A DNA stretch of 64,000 nt from Pseudomonadota bacterium (lineage in GTDB: Bacteria; Pseudomonadota; Alphaproteobacteria; Acetobacterales; Acetobacteraceae): contig JAJZVV010000014.1 of the NCBI GenBank assembly GCA_021845595.1, forward strand, positions 1 to 64,000, given 5' to 3'. Position numbers and translations under genes: made by a program. The notes below the pieces were generated by a model, which was not told where the DNA came from, did no database searches, and worked only from the letters and a program-made list of their open reading frames with translations. Below are positions 27,648 through 35,824 of this stretch, piece after piece; positions within the stretch are counted from its first letter, which is position 1, and the number at the start of each line of letters is the position of its first letter.

Positions 27648-29368
27648 CAGGCTTCCGACCGCAAGCTGCGGACGACCTCTTCGACGCTGGTGATGCCGGC
27701 CAGCGCGGCATCGAGCCCGGCCTCGAACAGCGGCACCATGCCGGCCGCGACCGCCGCCGCCTCGATCACCGACTGTTCGGCGCGGGCGAAGATCAGCCGC
27801 TCGATCGTGGCGTCGGGCACCAGGAACTCGGCGATCGCCTGCCGGCCGCGATAGCCGGTGGAGCGGCACGCGCCGCAACCCACCGGATGAAACAGCATCG
27901 GTGCAGCCTCGCCGGAGCGCGTATCGAGGGCGAAGCGGGTTATGAGTTCCGGCGGCGCCGGCGCGGCGCGGCGGCAGGCGGGGCAGAGCCGACGCACCAG
28001 GCGCTGGGCCAGCACGCCGCGCAGCACCGAAGCGAGCAGGTAGTCCTCCAGCCCCATGTCGCGCAGGCGCGTGATCGTGGCCGCGGCCGAATTGGTGTGC
28101 ACGGTGGAGAGCACGAGATGCCCGGTCAGCGCCGCCTGCACCGCGATCTGCGCGGTCTCCAGATCGCGCATCTCGCCGACCATGATCACGTCCGGATCCT
28201 GGCGCAGGATCGAGCGGAGCAGCGCGGCGAAGGAGAGGCCGATCTGCGGCTTGACCTGGATCTGGTTGATGCCGCGCAGCTGGTACTCGATCGGGTCCTC
28301 GACGGTGATGATCTTACGGCTGACCGCGTTCAGCGCCGACAGGCCGGTATAGAGCGTCGTCGTCTTGCCGCTGCCGGTCGGGCCGGTGACCAGCACGATG
28401 CCGTTGGGCAGGTCGAGAGCGGCCGAGAAGCGCGCGACGACGGGGGCGGGCAGGCCGAGACGGTCATAGTCGAACTGCACCGCGCTGCGGTCGAGCACGC
28501 GCAGGACCACGGTCTCGCCGAACAGCGACGGAATGGTCGAGACGCGGAAATCCACCTCCTGGCCCCGGACCGCGAGCTTGATGCGGCCATCCTGCGGCAG
28601 CCGGCGCTCGGCGATGTCGAGCCGCGCCATGATCTTGATGCGCGAGACGATGGCCGCGGCCAGTCGGGCCGGGGGCGCCTCGGCCTCGGCCAGCACGCCG
28701 TCATGGCGCGTGCGTACCCGCAGCCGGTCCTCGAAGGGCTCGAGATGGATGTCCGAGGCGCCGGTCTCGACGGCGCGGGCGATGATCTGGTTGACCAGAC
28801 GGATCACCGGCGCCTCGCTGGCGAGATCCTTGAGCCGCTCGGTGTCCTCGGCCAGCGGCGCCGCCGTGTCCGCCGGTTCGGGAGCCTCGGCGTCCTCCTC
28901 CCGGTCCGGGTAGAGGCGCTCGATCGCAGCGTCCAGCTCGATCGGCACCGCCACTTCCAGCCGAACCGGAAGCCCGGTCGCGGCGGCGATCGCCGCGGGG
29001 AGAAACGGGTCGAGCGGGTCGGCGCAAGCGAGGGCCAGGGTTCCGTCGGCGACCGCGAGGGGCAGGGCGCGGGCGGCGCGCAGGAAGCGCGGCGCGACGC
29101 GCTCGGCGAACAAGGGCGCGGCGGGATAGCGGGCCGGGATGACCAGGGGCAGGCCGAGCAGGCTCGCGAGCGCCTCGGCCAAGGCGCGCTCGCCGATCAG
29201 GCCGAGCTGGATCAGCACGGCGTGAAGCCGCTCGCCGGTCTCGGCCGCGAGACGGCGGGCGCGGTCGATCGTCAGGGCATCGCAGTCGCCGCGGCTGCGC
29301 AGCAGCGCCGCAAGGCGTTCGTCGGCCGTCTCGATGCCGCCCGGTGCGCCGGAAATCGCGCTCATCAT
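27647..29368 (-). CDS. gspE: Type II secretion ATPase GspE
   Basis: GspE is the cytoplasmic hexameric motor that drives pseudopilus assembly. The 573-residue protein has the N1E-type domain (about 20-150), Walker A GPTGSGKTTT (about 329), an Asp box, VGEMRDLETAQIA, a His box HLVLSTVHTN and the zinc site CPAC...GCGAC (about 462-500). ATG at 29368 and the next codon (29365) are both possible starts, with AAGG upstream. It is first of the main gsp operon and divergent from the peptidase gene. Confidence 0.96.
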   Translation of the reverse strand: MMSAISGAPGGIETADERLAALLRSRGDCDALTIDRARRLAAETGERLHAVLIQLGLIGERALAEALASLLGLPLVIPARYPAAPLFAERVAPRFLRAARALPLAVADGTLALACADPLDPFLPAAIAAATGLPVRLEVAVPIELDAAIERLYPDREEDAEAPEPADTAAPLAEDTERLKDLASEAPVIRLVNQIIARAVETGASDIHLEPFEDRLRVRTRHDGVLAEAEAPPARLAAAIVSRIKIMARLDIAERRLPQDGRIKLAVRGQEVDFRVSTIPSLFGETVVLRVLDRSAVQFDYDRLGLPAPVVARFSAALDLPNGIVLVTGPTGSGKTTTLYTGLSALNAVSRKIITVEDPIEYQLRGINQIQVKPQIGLSFAALLRSILRQDPDVIMVGEMRDLETAQIAVQAALTGHLVLSTVHTNSAAATITRLRDMGLEDYLLASVLRGVLAQRLVRRLCPACRRAAPAPPELITRFALDTRSGEAAPMLFHPVGCGACRSTGYRGRQAIAEFLVPDATIERLIFARAEQSVIEAAAVAAGMVPLFEAGLDAALAGITSVEEVVRSLRSEA

Positions 29369-29509
29369 CCTTGCTCTGCCGCCGGTCTGCTTGCGCCGGA
29401 CGCCGCGCGGTGCCATGGCGCGCGGCGTCGGCGCGGCGGCTGTTTGGGCGGCGCGAGCGCCCGCTGGCAAGTGACACAATGGCGACAGCGCGTGCCGAAG
29501 GAGAGAGTC

Positions 29510-30268
29510 GTGCAGTGGCTGGCGGTGGTCGTCGCCCCGTTCGTCGGCAGCTTCCTCGGCGTGCTGGTCCGCCGCTTGCCGCGCGGGGAGCCGGTCGGCT
29601 GGACGCGCTCGGCCTGCGAGACCTGCGCCCGTCCGCTCGGCGCCGGCGACCTGCTGCCGATCGTGAGCTTTCTGGCCCACCGTGGCCGCTGCCGCACCTG
29701 TCGGGCACCGATCGGCGGGTTCCACCTCGCGATCGAGCTGGCAGCGGTGGGGGTGGCGCTCGGTGCGGTCGCGCTCACGCCCGAACCCCAGCGGGTCTGG
29801 ACCGGCTGCGTTCTGGGCTGGTGGCTGCTCGCGCTGGGCTGGATCGATGCTGTGCACATGCTGCTGCCGGACGTGCTGACGCTGCCATTGATCCTTGCCG
29901 GCCTGGGGGTGGCTTGGCTCGACGATCCCGCGGCCGTCGCTGGGCACGCGCTTGGAGCGGCAGCGGGCTACCTCGCCTTCCGCGCGGTGGGCGCGTGCTA
30001 CGCGCGGCTGCGTGGCCGCGACGGGCTCGGTGAGGGGGATGCGAAGCTGCTCGCCGCCGCCGGAGCTTGGCTCGGCTGGCAGCCGCTGGCCGATCTCGTG
30101 CTGGTGGCTGCCCTCTCGGCGCTCGCCGTCGGCCTCGGCATCGCGCTGTATCGGCGTCGGCTCCAGGGGGATCTGGCGTTGCCCTTCGGCCCCTTCCTCG
30201 CGATCGCGCTGTGGTTGATCTGGGTCTGGCAGAATTGGGGCCTCAGCCCGTCGGGCGGGACCGGCTGA
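29510..30268 (+). CDS. gspO: Prepilin peptidase / N-methyltransferase (GspO/PilD)
   Basis: This integral membrane aspartyl protease cuts and N-methylates the pseudopilins encoded alongside. The 252-residue protein has the N-terminal methyltransferase loop with paired cysteines at 36, 39, 61 and 64, membrane helices, and the two catalytic Asp sites (GWIDAVHMLLPD and GEGDAKLLAA). GTG at 29510 follows AAGGAGAG (29498-29505). It stands alone, divergent from gspE. Confidence 0.93.
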   Translation: MQWLAVVVAPFVGSFLGVLVRRLPRGEPVGWTRSACETCARPLGAGDLLPIVSFLAHRGRCRTCRAPIGGFHLAIELAAVGVALGAVALTPEPQRVWTGCVLGWWLLALGWIDAVHMLLPDVLTLPLILAGLGVAWLDDPAAVAGHALGAAAGYLAFRAVGACYARLRGRDGLGEGDAKLLAAAGAWLGWQPLADLVLVAALSALAVGLGIALYRRRLQGDLALPFGPFLAIALWLIWVWQNWGLSPSGGTG

Positions 30269-30350
30269 TGGGGTGAGGGTGCTCGATCGAGCAGCGGAGC
30301 CGCCCCCATCTCGTGCAGGGGCGCCAGCGACGGCAAGCGGACAAAATGAA

Positions 30351-30380
30351 GCGGCCGGCGATCATACGATCGCCGGCCGC
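30351..30380 (-). terminator. Strong hairpin terminator after the phosphoesterase gene
   Basis: A perfect 13-base-pair stem, GCGGCCGGCGATC and its complement, has a 4-base loop. On the minus strand it is followed by TTCATTTTG, a moderate U tract, so it should end the phosphoesterase transcript. It may also stop the plus-strand peptidase transcript, with which it is convergent. A separate 14-base perfect palindrome, TGCTCGATCGAGCA, lies at 30280-30293. Confidence 0.8.
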
Positions 30381-30402
30381 CGGTCGGCACGTCTCGTCGA
30401 GA

Positions 30403-32361
30403 TTACCGGTCGCGGTGATCGTCGCCGCGGCCGCGATCGGAATGATCGCGATCGAAGTTGAACATTCCCATCAGGTCGCCGATCGCGGGACCATTAGTCG
30501 GCACGTAGGCGTTGTCGTCGCGGGCAACCGGGTTCGGCAGGTTGTCGCGGCTGCGCTGCGAGATCGTCGGCAGGTTCCAGTTGGCCTCGATGAACTTCGC
30601 GATCGAAGCGTGGTCGTAGTAGTCATGCACCACGCGGCCGCCGCGCGCCCAGGGCGAGATCATCAGCATCGGGATGCGGGTGCCGTCGCCGAAATAATCG
30701 ACCGGCTGGATGTAGCCGGAGTCCCAGTATCCACCGCCTTCGTCGACCGTGACGAGAACCGCGGTGCTCTCCCAGAGGTCCGGATGCTGGCGCAGCTCGG
30801 TGACGATCTTCTTCACGAAGCCTTCGAAGATGTCGAACTTGGAGGAGGTCGGGTGGCCGTCGTTGTAGCCGTCCGGCTTGACGATCGAGACCGCCGGCAG
30901 CGAGCCGTGCTCGATGGTCTCATAGAGATCGGCCGCGTCCTTGAGGTGGGTCTCACGGACCTCGGCGTTGGTCATGATCGCCGTTTCGTACTGGAACGGA
31001 TTGCAGATGTTGCAGTACGTATCGTTCGGATCATGCGGATTGGCGACGTACTGGTTCCAGCCCTCGCCGAAATAGGCCCAAGAGATTTTGTGCTCCATCA
31101 GCACGTCGGCGATGGTGCGGGTGCTCGAGGGCGGGATCGTGAAGGTATCGGTCGTGTCCACGCTGCCGTCGCCGAAATAGCCCGGATTGTAGTTGTTGAG
31201 CAGGTAGTAGTGGCCGGGCTCGCAGTTCGGGTTGACCTTCATCGCCTGAAGGTAGGAGACGACCGACCCGACGGCGGGCTGGGTGGTATCGGCGCAGGCG
31301 CTGTAGGTGCCGCCCGAATAGCCGTCCTGCGTGTACCAGTTGTTGGTGTTCGGCTGCGGGTCCGGGTTCTCGATCTGGTTCTGCGGCGGCATCGCGGCGT
31401 TGCCGTGACCGTCGCTGTACCAGAACGCATCGGCGGAGCCGATCATGATGTGGTTGGCGCCGGTGCCGCCAATCACGCCCTGGTGGTAGTTGTCGGACAG
31501 CGCATACTCGTGGGCGAGCTGGTTGAAGTAGGGAACGTCACCCTGCTGGACGTTGTAGAACCCCATCGAGGTCGCACCTTCGTGGGTGCTCTCGTTGTTG
31601 AAGTTCGCCGGCTGAGACTTGCCGTTGTTGCCGGCGCCAATGGTGACCTCGACCCAGGGGAACAGGTCGTTGAGGCAGCCGGACGGGTTCGCCGCCGAGG
31701 CGTGCGCGGCGCTGCAGTCCATCTGCTGCCACATCTGGTAGAAGCGATGCACCGGGCTGGACGCGTAGGCGTCATACGGGAGCGACGGCGTGAGCTGGAA
31801 CGGGCCGTTCGCCAGGGCATTCACGTTCGCGATGCGGGTATCGATCGTGCCCGTCGGCAGGCCGGAGGCGCCGGTGGTGAGCAGCTTGATGTCGCGCGGC
31901 AGCAGACCGTGATCGAGCGCCGCGGCGTAGGCCAGCGTGGCGAAGGGCGGCCAGCTGCCGTCGGTCGCGGTCGTCGGCGTGCCGCCCGTGTTCACCGGCG
32001 GCAGCGTCGCGTAGGGGCCGGTGATGGTCGGGCTGATCGAGTAGGTGGTGGTGTCGCTCGCCTGCATCTGCGCCGCCATGGCGTAGTTCGGGCCCGGCGT
32101 GCCATCGGCGTTGATGATGCCCTTCGAGAGCAGGTTCGACACCGTCTGGCCGTCGCGCGGCTTGTAGGTGGCGAAGACATGGTCGAAGGAGCGGTTCTCG
32201 CCGATGATCACGATCAGGTGCTTGATCGGCGTGCGCGTGTAGGTGTCATCGTCGCCCGAGCGATGGTCGCGGGCGAAGGCGACGGGAGCGGCCGTGTTGA
32301 CCAGCATCGCCGCGAGTGAGGCGCAGGCGAGCAACCGCCTGCGGGTGTCCTTGAATTTCAT
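30403..32361 (-). CDS. Secreted phosphoesterase (phospholipase C / acid phosphatase family)
   Basis: A member of the phosphoesterase family (PF04185) that includes bacterial non-haemolytic phospholipase C and AcpA-type acid phosphatase. The 652-residue protein has an RRR-containing signal peptide ending about AFA (Tat-like), the family motif IIGENRSFDHVFATY, NESTHEGATSMGFYN, and the C-terminal metal-site segment VTVDEGGGYWD. The mature protein ends with a charged Asp/Arg/His-rich tail. It lies beside the type II secretion locus, so a secreted substrate role is plausible. Substrate specificity cannot be read from sequence. Confidence 0.88.
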   Translation of the reverse strand: MKFKDTRRRLLACASLAAMLVNTAAPVAFARDHRSGDDDTYTRTPIKHLIVIIGENRSFDHVFATYKPRDGQTVSNLLSKGIINADGTPGPNYAMAAQMQASDTTTYSISPTITGPYATLPPVNTGGTPTTATDGSWPPFATLAYAAALDHGLLPRDIKLLTTGASGLPTGTIDTRIANVNALANGPFQLTPSLPYDAYASSPVHRFYQMWQQMDCSAAHASAANPSGCLNDLFPWVEVTIGAGNNGKSQPANFNNESTHEGATSMGFYNVQQGDVPYFNQLAHEYALSDNYHQGVIGGTGANHIMIGSADAFWYSDGHGNAAMPPQNQIENPDPQPNTNNWYTQDGYSGGTYSACADTTQPAVGSVVSYLQAMKVNPNCEPGHYYLLNNYNPGYFGDGSVDTTDTFTIPPSSTRTIADVLMEHKISWAYFGEGWNQYVANPHDPNDTYCNICNPFQYETAIMTNAEVRETHLKDAADLYETIEHGSLPAVSIVKPDGYNDGHPTSSKFDIFEGFVKKIVTELRQHPDLWESTAVLVTVDEGGGYWDSGYIQPVDYFGDGTRIPMLMISPWARGGRVVHDYYDHASIAKFIEANWNLPTISQRSRDNLPNPVARDDNAYVPTNGPAIGDLMGMFNFDRDHSDRGRGDDHRDR

Positions 32362-32366
32362 TGTCC

Positions 32367-32396
32367 GAGAGTCTCCCTGGTTTCGGGGAGACCCTC
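32367..32396 (-). promoter_or_regulatory. 5'-UTR hairpin covering the phosphoesterase ribosome site
   Basis: Arms GAGAGTCTCCC (32367-32377) and GGGAGACCCTC (32386-32396) form an 11-base-pair stem (one G-U in RNA) with an 8-base loop. In the mRNA, the GGGAG that best fits the Shine-Dalgarno, 11 bases before the ATG, lies in the 3' arm. Translation could thus depend on opening the stem by temperature, ribosomal or protein factors. No Pho box was recognised upstream. Confidence 0.55.
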
Positions 32397-32509
32397 TTAG
32401 CGCGCGGCCGTGACATTATGATTTCACGACCATTTCGGATCGGTGATTTGTGGCTGGGATATGTCCTGTTCGTAATGAATACGGCCACGCGGTCACCACG
32501 CCGAGATCA

Positions 32510-33442
32510 TCACCGTGCCCAGCGCAACACCAGCGGGTCCAGCGCCCTGGCGAGGTCGAGCAGGCCGGCACGGGTCGCCGGGTGGAGTGGCGCCGTCGGG
32601 GCGCGGGCGCCGGCGCAGCCGATGATGCCGCCGGCTTCCATCAGCACCTTGCAGGCGAGCAGGCCGCACTGGCGGTTCTCGTAGTTGATCAGCGGCAAGA
32701 TCCGGGCGTAGTGGGCGGCCGCGGCCGCGCGCTTGCCGGCGCGATAATCATCGACGATCGGGCGCAGCAGATCGGGATAGGCCCCGCTCGGCATCGTGCC
32801 CCGCGCGCCGGCATCGAGATCCGCGAGCAGGGTGATCGCCTCCTCGCCATCCCACGGCCCGAGAATGCGCTCGCCGCCGAGTTGGATCATCTCGCGCAGC
32901 TTGGCCGCGGCGCCGGGCACTTCGATCTTGAAATAGCCGAGATTGGGGATCTCGCGCGCCAGGCGCACGAGGAATGGGGCCGAGAGCGGCGTGCCGGCGA
33001 CCGGTGCGTCCTGGATCAGCACCGGGATCTCGATGGCGGTCGCGACCTCGCGGAAGAATGCCTCGATCGCCGCTTCGCCCGCGCGCATGGTCGCGCCATG
33101 ATAGGGCGGCATGACCATGACCATCGCGGCACCGGCCGCCTGCGCCGCCCGGCTGCGTTCGGCGCAGATGCGGGTGCTGAAATGGCTGGTGGTGACGATC
33201 ACCGGCACCCGGCCGGCGACATGCTCCAGGATCATCGCTGTCAGCGTCTCGCGTTCCGCATCGGTGAGCGCGAACTGCTCGGAATAGTTGGCGAGGATGC
33301 AGATGCCGTTCGACCCGGCGCCGATGAGGAAGTCGATGGCGCGGCGCTGGCCGTCGAGGTCGAGCGCGCCCGACTCGGTGAAGATCGTCGGCGCCACTGG
33401 AAAGACCCCTCCGGCGGCGAAGGCGGCGTGCGGCGCGGTCAT
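32510..33442 (-). CDS. Dihydrodipicolinate synthase-family aldolase or dehydratase
   Basis: A class I aldolase-fold (DapA/NanA superfamily) protein of 310 residues. The Schiff-base lysine is in YFKIE, and the tyrosine in MPPYHG matches the catalytic Tyr. The usual TTG motif is replaced (ANYSEQF), so it is not a typical DapA; a hydro-lyase or aldolase on a keto acid is more likely. It lies 33 bases after the amidase on the same strand, probably in one operon. Confidence 0.78.
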   Translation of the reverse strand: MTAPHAAFAAGGVFPVAPTIFTESGALDLDGQRRAIDFLIGAGSNGICILANYSEQFALTDAERETLTAMILEHVAGRVPVIVTTSHFSTRICAERSRAAQAAGAAMVMVMPPYHGATMRAGEAAIEAFFREVATAIEIPVLIQDAPVAGTPLSAPFLVRLAREIPNLGYFKIEVPGAAAKLREMIQLGGERILGPWDGEEAITLLADLDAGARGTMPSGAYPDLLRPIVDDYRAGKRAAAAAHYARILPLINYENRQCGLLACKVLMEAGGIIGCAGARAPTAPLHPATRAGLLDLARALDPLVLRWAR

Positions 33443-33475
33443 GCGAGCGTCTCCCGTTTCAGGTCCCGTCCCAGC

Positions 33476-34903
33476 TCAGGCCCCGGCGAGCGGCGGCCAG
33501 CGTTCGTCCCACGGGCTCACCTGCTCCATTTCCGCGGCCACCGCGCACAATAGCCCATCCGAGCCCGGCGGGCCGACGAGTTGCACGCCGATCGGCATTC
33601 CCGCCCAGGGCCCGCCGGCGGGTGCCGGGCGGACCGGCACGCTGATGCCGGGCAGGCCGGCGGCGTTGACGAAGCCGGTGAACACCGCATGCGCGCGGGG
33701 GCCGGCCGGCAGGCCGGCGATCGTCGGCGGGTAGATATCCTGGGCCGGCCACGGCATCGCCGCAGCGCTCGGGGTCAGCAGCAGGTCCGTGCCGGCAAAG
33801 AACTCGGCGACCCGGCACTTGACCTGCGCCACCACCTCCATCGCCTCGACATAGGCGGCGGCGGTGAGCTTCCGCCCGGCCTCGGCGGCCTCGGTGATCG
33901 AGGCGGTCAGCCCGCTCTCGGCCACCGCCCGCTTGCCGAGCAGAGAGGCCAGTCCGGCCTGCACCAGCACCGGCCAGACCCGGTTGAGCCCTTCGACATC
34001 GTAGGGCGCCTCCCCCTGCTCGACGCGATGGCCGAGGCGCGCGAGCATGGCCGCCGTCTCGGCGACGCTCGCGGCGATGACCGGCTCGACCGGCAGCCCG
34101 CCGAAGTCCGGCGCGTAGCGGATCGACAGGCGGCGCGGCGGCGGCAGGGCGAACGGGTTGCCGGCCCAGACCAGGCTCGCCGGGTCGCGCGGGTCGGGAT
34201 CGCTCATCAGCCCCATGACCGCGACGACGTCCCCGACCGTGCGGGCAAACGGCCCGATCACCTCGAAATCCGCCATGACCGCGGGAAACCCGTCACAGCG
34301 CGCCACCCGCCCGCGCGAGGGTTTGAGCCCAACGAGGCCAGTATATCCGGCGGGGCGGCGGATCGAGCCGCCGCCGTCGGTGCCGATGGCAATCGGCCCG
34401 AGGCCGGCGGCGAGTGCCGCCACCGCCCCGCCCGAGGAGCCGCCGGGGGTGAGCGCCAGGTCCCATGGGTTGCGGGTCGGGCCGAACAGGGCGTTGTCGG
34501 TATAGCCCTGCACCGTCAGTTCCGGGCAGTTGGTCTTGCCCAGGATGACCACGCCGGCGGCGCGCAGCCGCGCGATGGGAAGTTCGTCGCGCGCCGGCAC
34601 GAAATCGGCGTAGAGCCGGCTGCCCCAGCTCGCCCGCATGCCGCGCACCGGGATGCTGTCCTTGACCGTGATCGGCACGCCGTCGAGCGGCGAGAGCGCG
34701 GTGCCGGCCCGCCAGCGTTGCTCGGATTCCCGCGCCGCGATTCGCGCGCCGGCCGCATCAACCGTCACCACGGCGTTGAGCGCCGGGTTGAGCGTGTCGA
34801 TCCGCGCCAGCAGCGCCTCGACGACCTCGACGGGGGAGGTTTCGCGCCGTGCGAAGCGGGCGCGCAACTCCAGTGCGCTGGCCTGCCAGAACCGATCTGC
34901 CAT
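33476..34903 (-). CDS. Amidase, amidase signature family
   Basis: A 475-residue amide hydrolase with the full Ser-cisSer-Lys triad: Lys81 (TVKDSIP), Ser156 in GGSSGG and Ser180 in GTDGGGS. It starts MADRFWQASALELRARF after an AGGAAG-type ribosome site. GatA is a relative, but no gatB or gatC is near, so it likely acts on a small amide. The next gene downstream, an aldolase-like protein, may use the product; that is inference. Confidence 0.88.
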   Translation of the reverse strand: MADRFWQASALELRARFARRETSPVEVVEALLARIDTLNPALNAVVTVDAAGARIAARESEQRWRAGTALSPLDGVPITVKDSIPVRGMRASWGSRLYADFVPARDELPIARLRAAGVVILGKTNCPELTVQGYTDNALFGPTRNPWDLALTPGGSSGGAVAALAAGLGPIAIGTDGGGSIRRPAGYTGLVGLKPSRGRVARCDGFPAVMADFEVIGPFARTVGDVVAVMGLMSDPDPRDPASLVWAGNPFALPPPRRLSIRYAPDFGGLPVEPVIAASVAETAAMLARLGHRVEQGEAPYDVEGLNRVWPVLVQAGLASLLGKRAVAESGLTASITEAAEAGRKLTAAAYVEAMEVVAQVKCRVAEFFAGTDLLLTPSAAAMPWPAQDIYPPTIAGLPAGPRAHAVFTGFVNAAGLPGISVPVRPAPAGGPWAGMPIGVQLVGPPGSDGLLCAVAAEMEQVSPWDERWPPLAGA

Positions 34904-35155
34904 TGCGGTCTTCTTCCTTTCGCCTGCCCTCGGACACGCCGCAAACGGCGCACACCGAGCGGAGGCGCACGAGCCGGGTCGAGCCGTTGAGACCGCGAGC
35001 CTAGCCGGTGCGTGAGCCGGCGTTAATCCCCCCATTGCGATTGATTTGCATCATCGGTGATGCCATCGCGGGCCCTGCCGGCTGGACCTCTGTCGAGCTT
35101 GCGGCATACTTGGGTCCGCGCCGCGTCCCACGCCTGCCGTGAAAGGAAACGCCCC

Positions 35156-35773
35156 ATGCGCTCACCCGTTACGCTCCTACTCGCCGCGCTCGCTCTGCCG
35201 CTCGCGGTTTCACCGGCGCATGCCGGGAGCCTCTACCCGCTCGGTGCCAACGCCGTCATCGCGGCCCCGCCCGGCGATGGCTGGACGCTCGGCCAATCCG
35301 GCGGCGTGCTCGCCTTCGATCGCATCTGGGACCTGCCCGACGGGCAGCCCGTGCGCATGCAGATCATCGCCGCCCTGGCCGAGGTGCAGCACGGCGCCGC
35401 GGCGGCGATGGGAGAGGCGGATACCGCGGAGATGCTGCTCAATCGCGAACTGGGAGAGGCGGAGAGCGGCGCGAGGACCGCCGGCGGCACCGGCAGCGGG
35501 CCAATGGCCGTCACCGCCGGCCAGACCGAAAGCGCCGGGCGCACATGGCACTGGCTCCGCTACCGGAGCGATGTCCGCCTCCATGGCGACAGCCCCGTCG
35601 TGCATGAGGCCAGCGTCGTCTATTTCTATCTCGCTCCCGGCGCGGGCGGCGGTCGGACGGTTTATACGTTCCATATGGTCAACGGCTGCTCGGCGCTGAT
35701 CTGCGCGGCCGCGGACACCGACGAAACACCGCTGCGGGCGGTGATCGGCTCGCTGGCGCTGCGGCCGTCCTGA
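35156..35773 (+). CDS. Hypothetical periplasmic protein
   Basis: The 205-residue protein has a good signal peptide (MRSPVTLLLAALALPLAVSPAHA) and AAGGAAA upstream. The mature region is a mixed alpha/beta sequence with WTLGQSGGVLAFDRIWDLP and TFHMVNGCSALICAA, where the Cys pair may be a disulfide. I do not recognise the family. A small inverted repeat CATCA/TGATG (35051-35064) lies upstream. Confidence 0.7.
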   Translation: MRSPVTLLLAALALPLAVSPAHAGSLYPLGANAVIAAPPGDGWTLGQSGGVLAFDRIWDLPDGQPVRMQIIAALAEVQHGAAAAMGEADTAEMLLNRELGEAESGARTAGGTGSGPMAVTAGQTESAGRTWHWLRYRSDVRLHGDSPVVHEASVVYFYLAPGAGGGRTVYTFHMVNGCSALICAAADTDETPLRAVIGSLALRPS

Positions 35774-35824
35774 TCGGCGCCGAACGCGCTACGGTTGCCG
35801 CGACAGCCGGCTGGCGTCGGCCCG

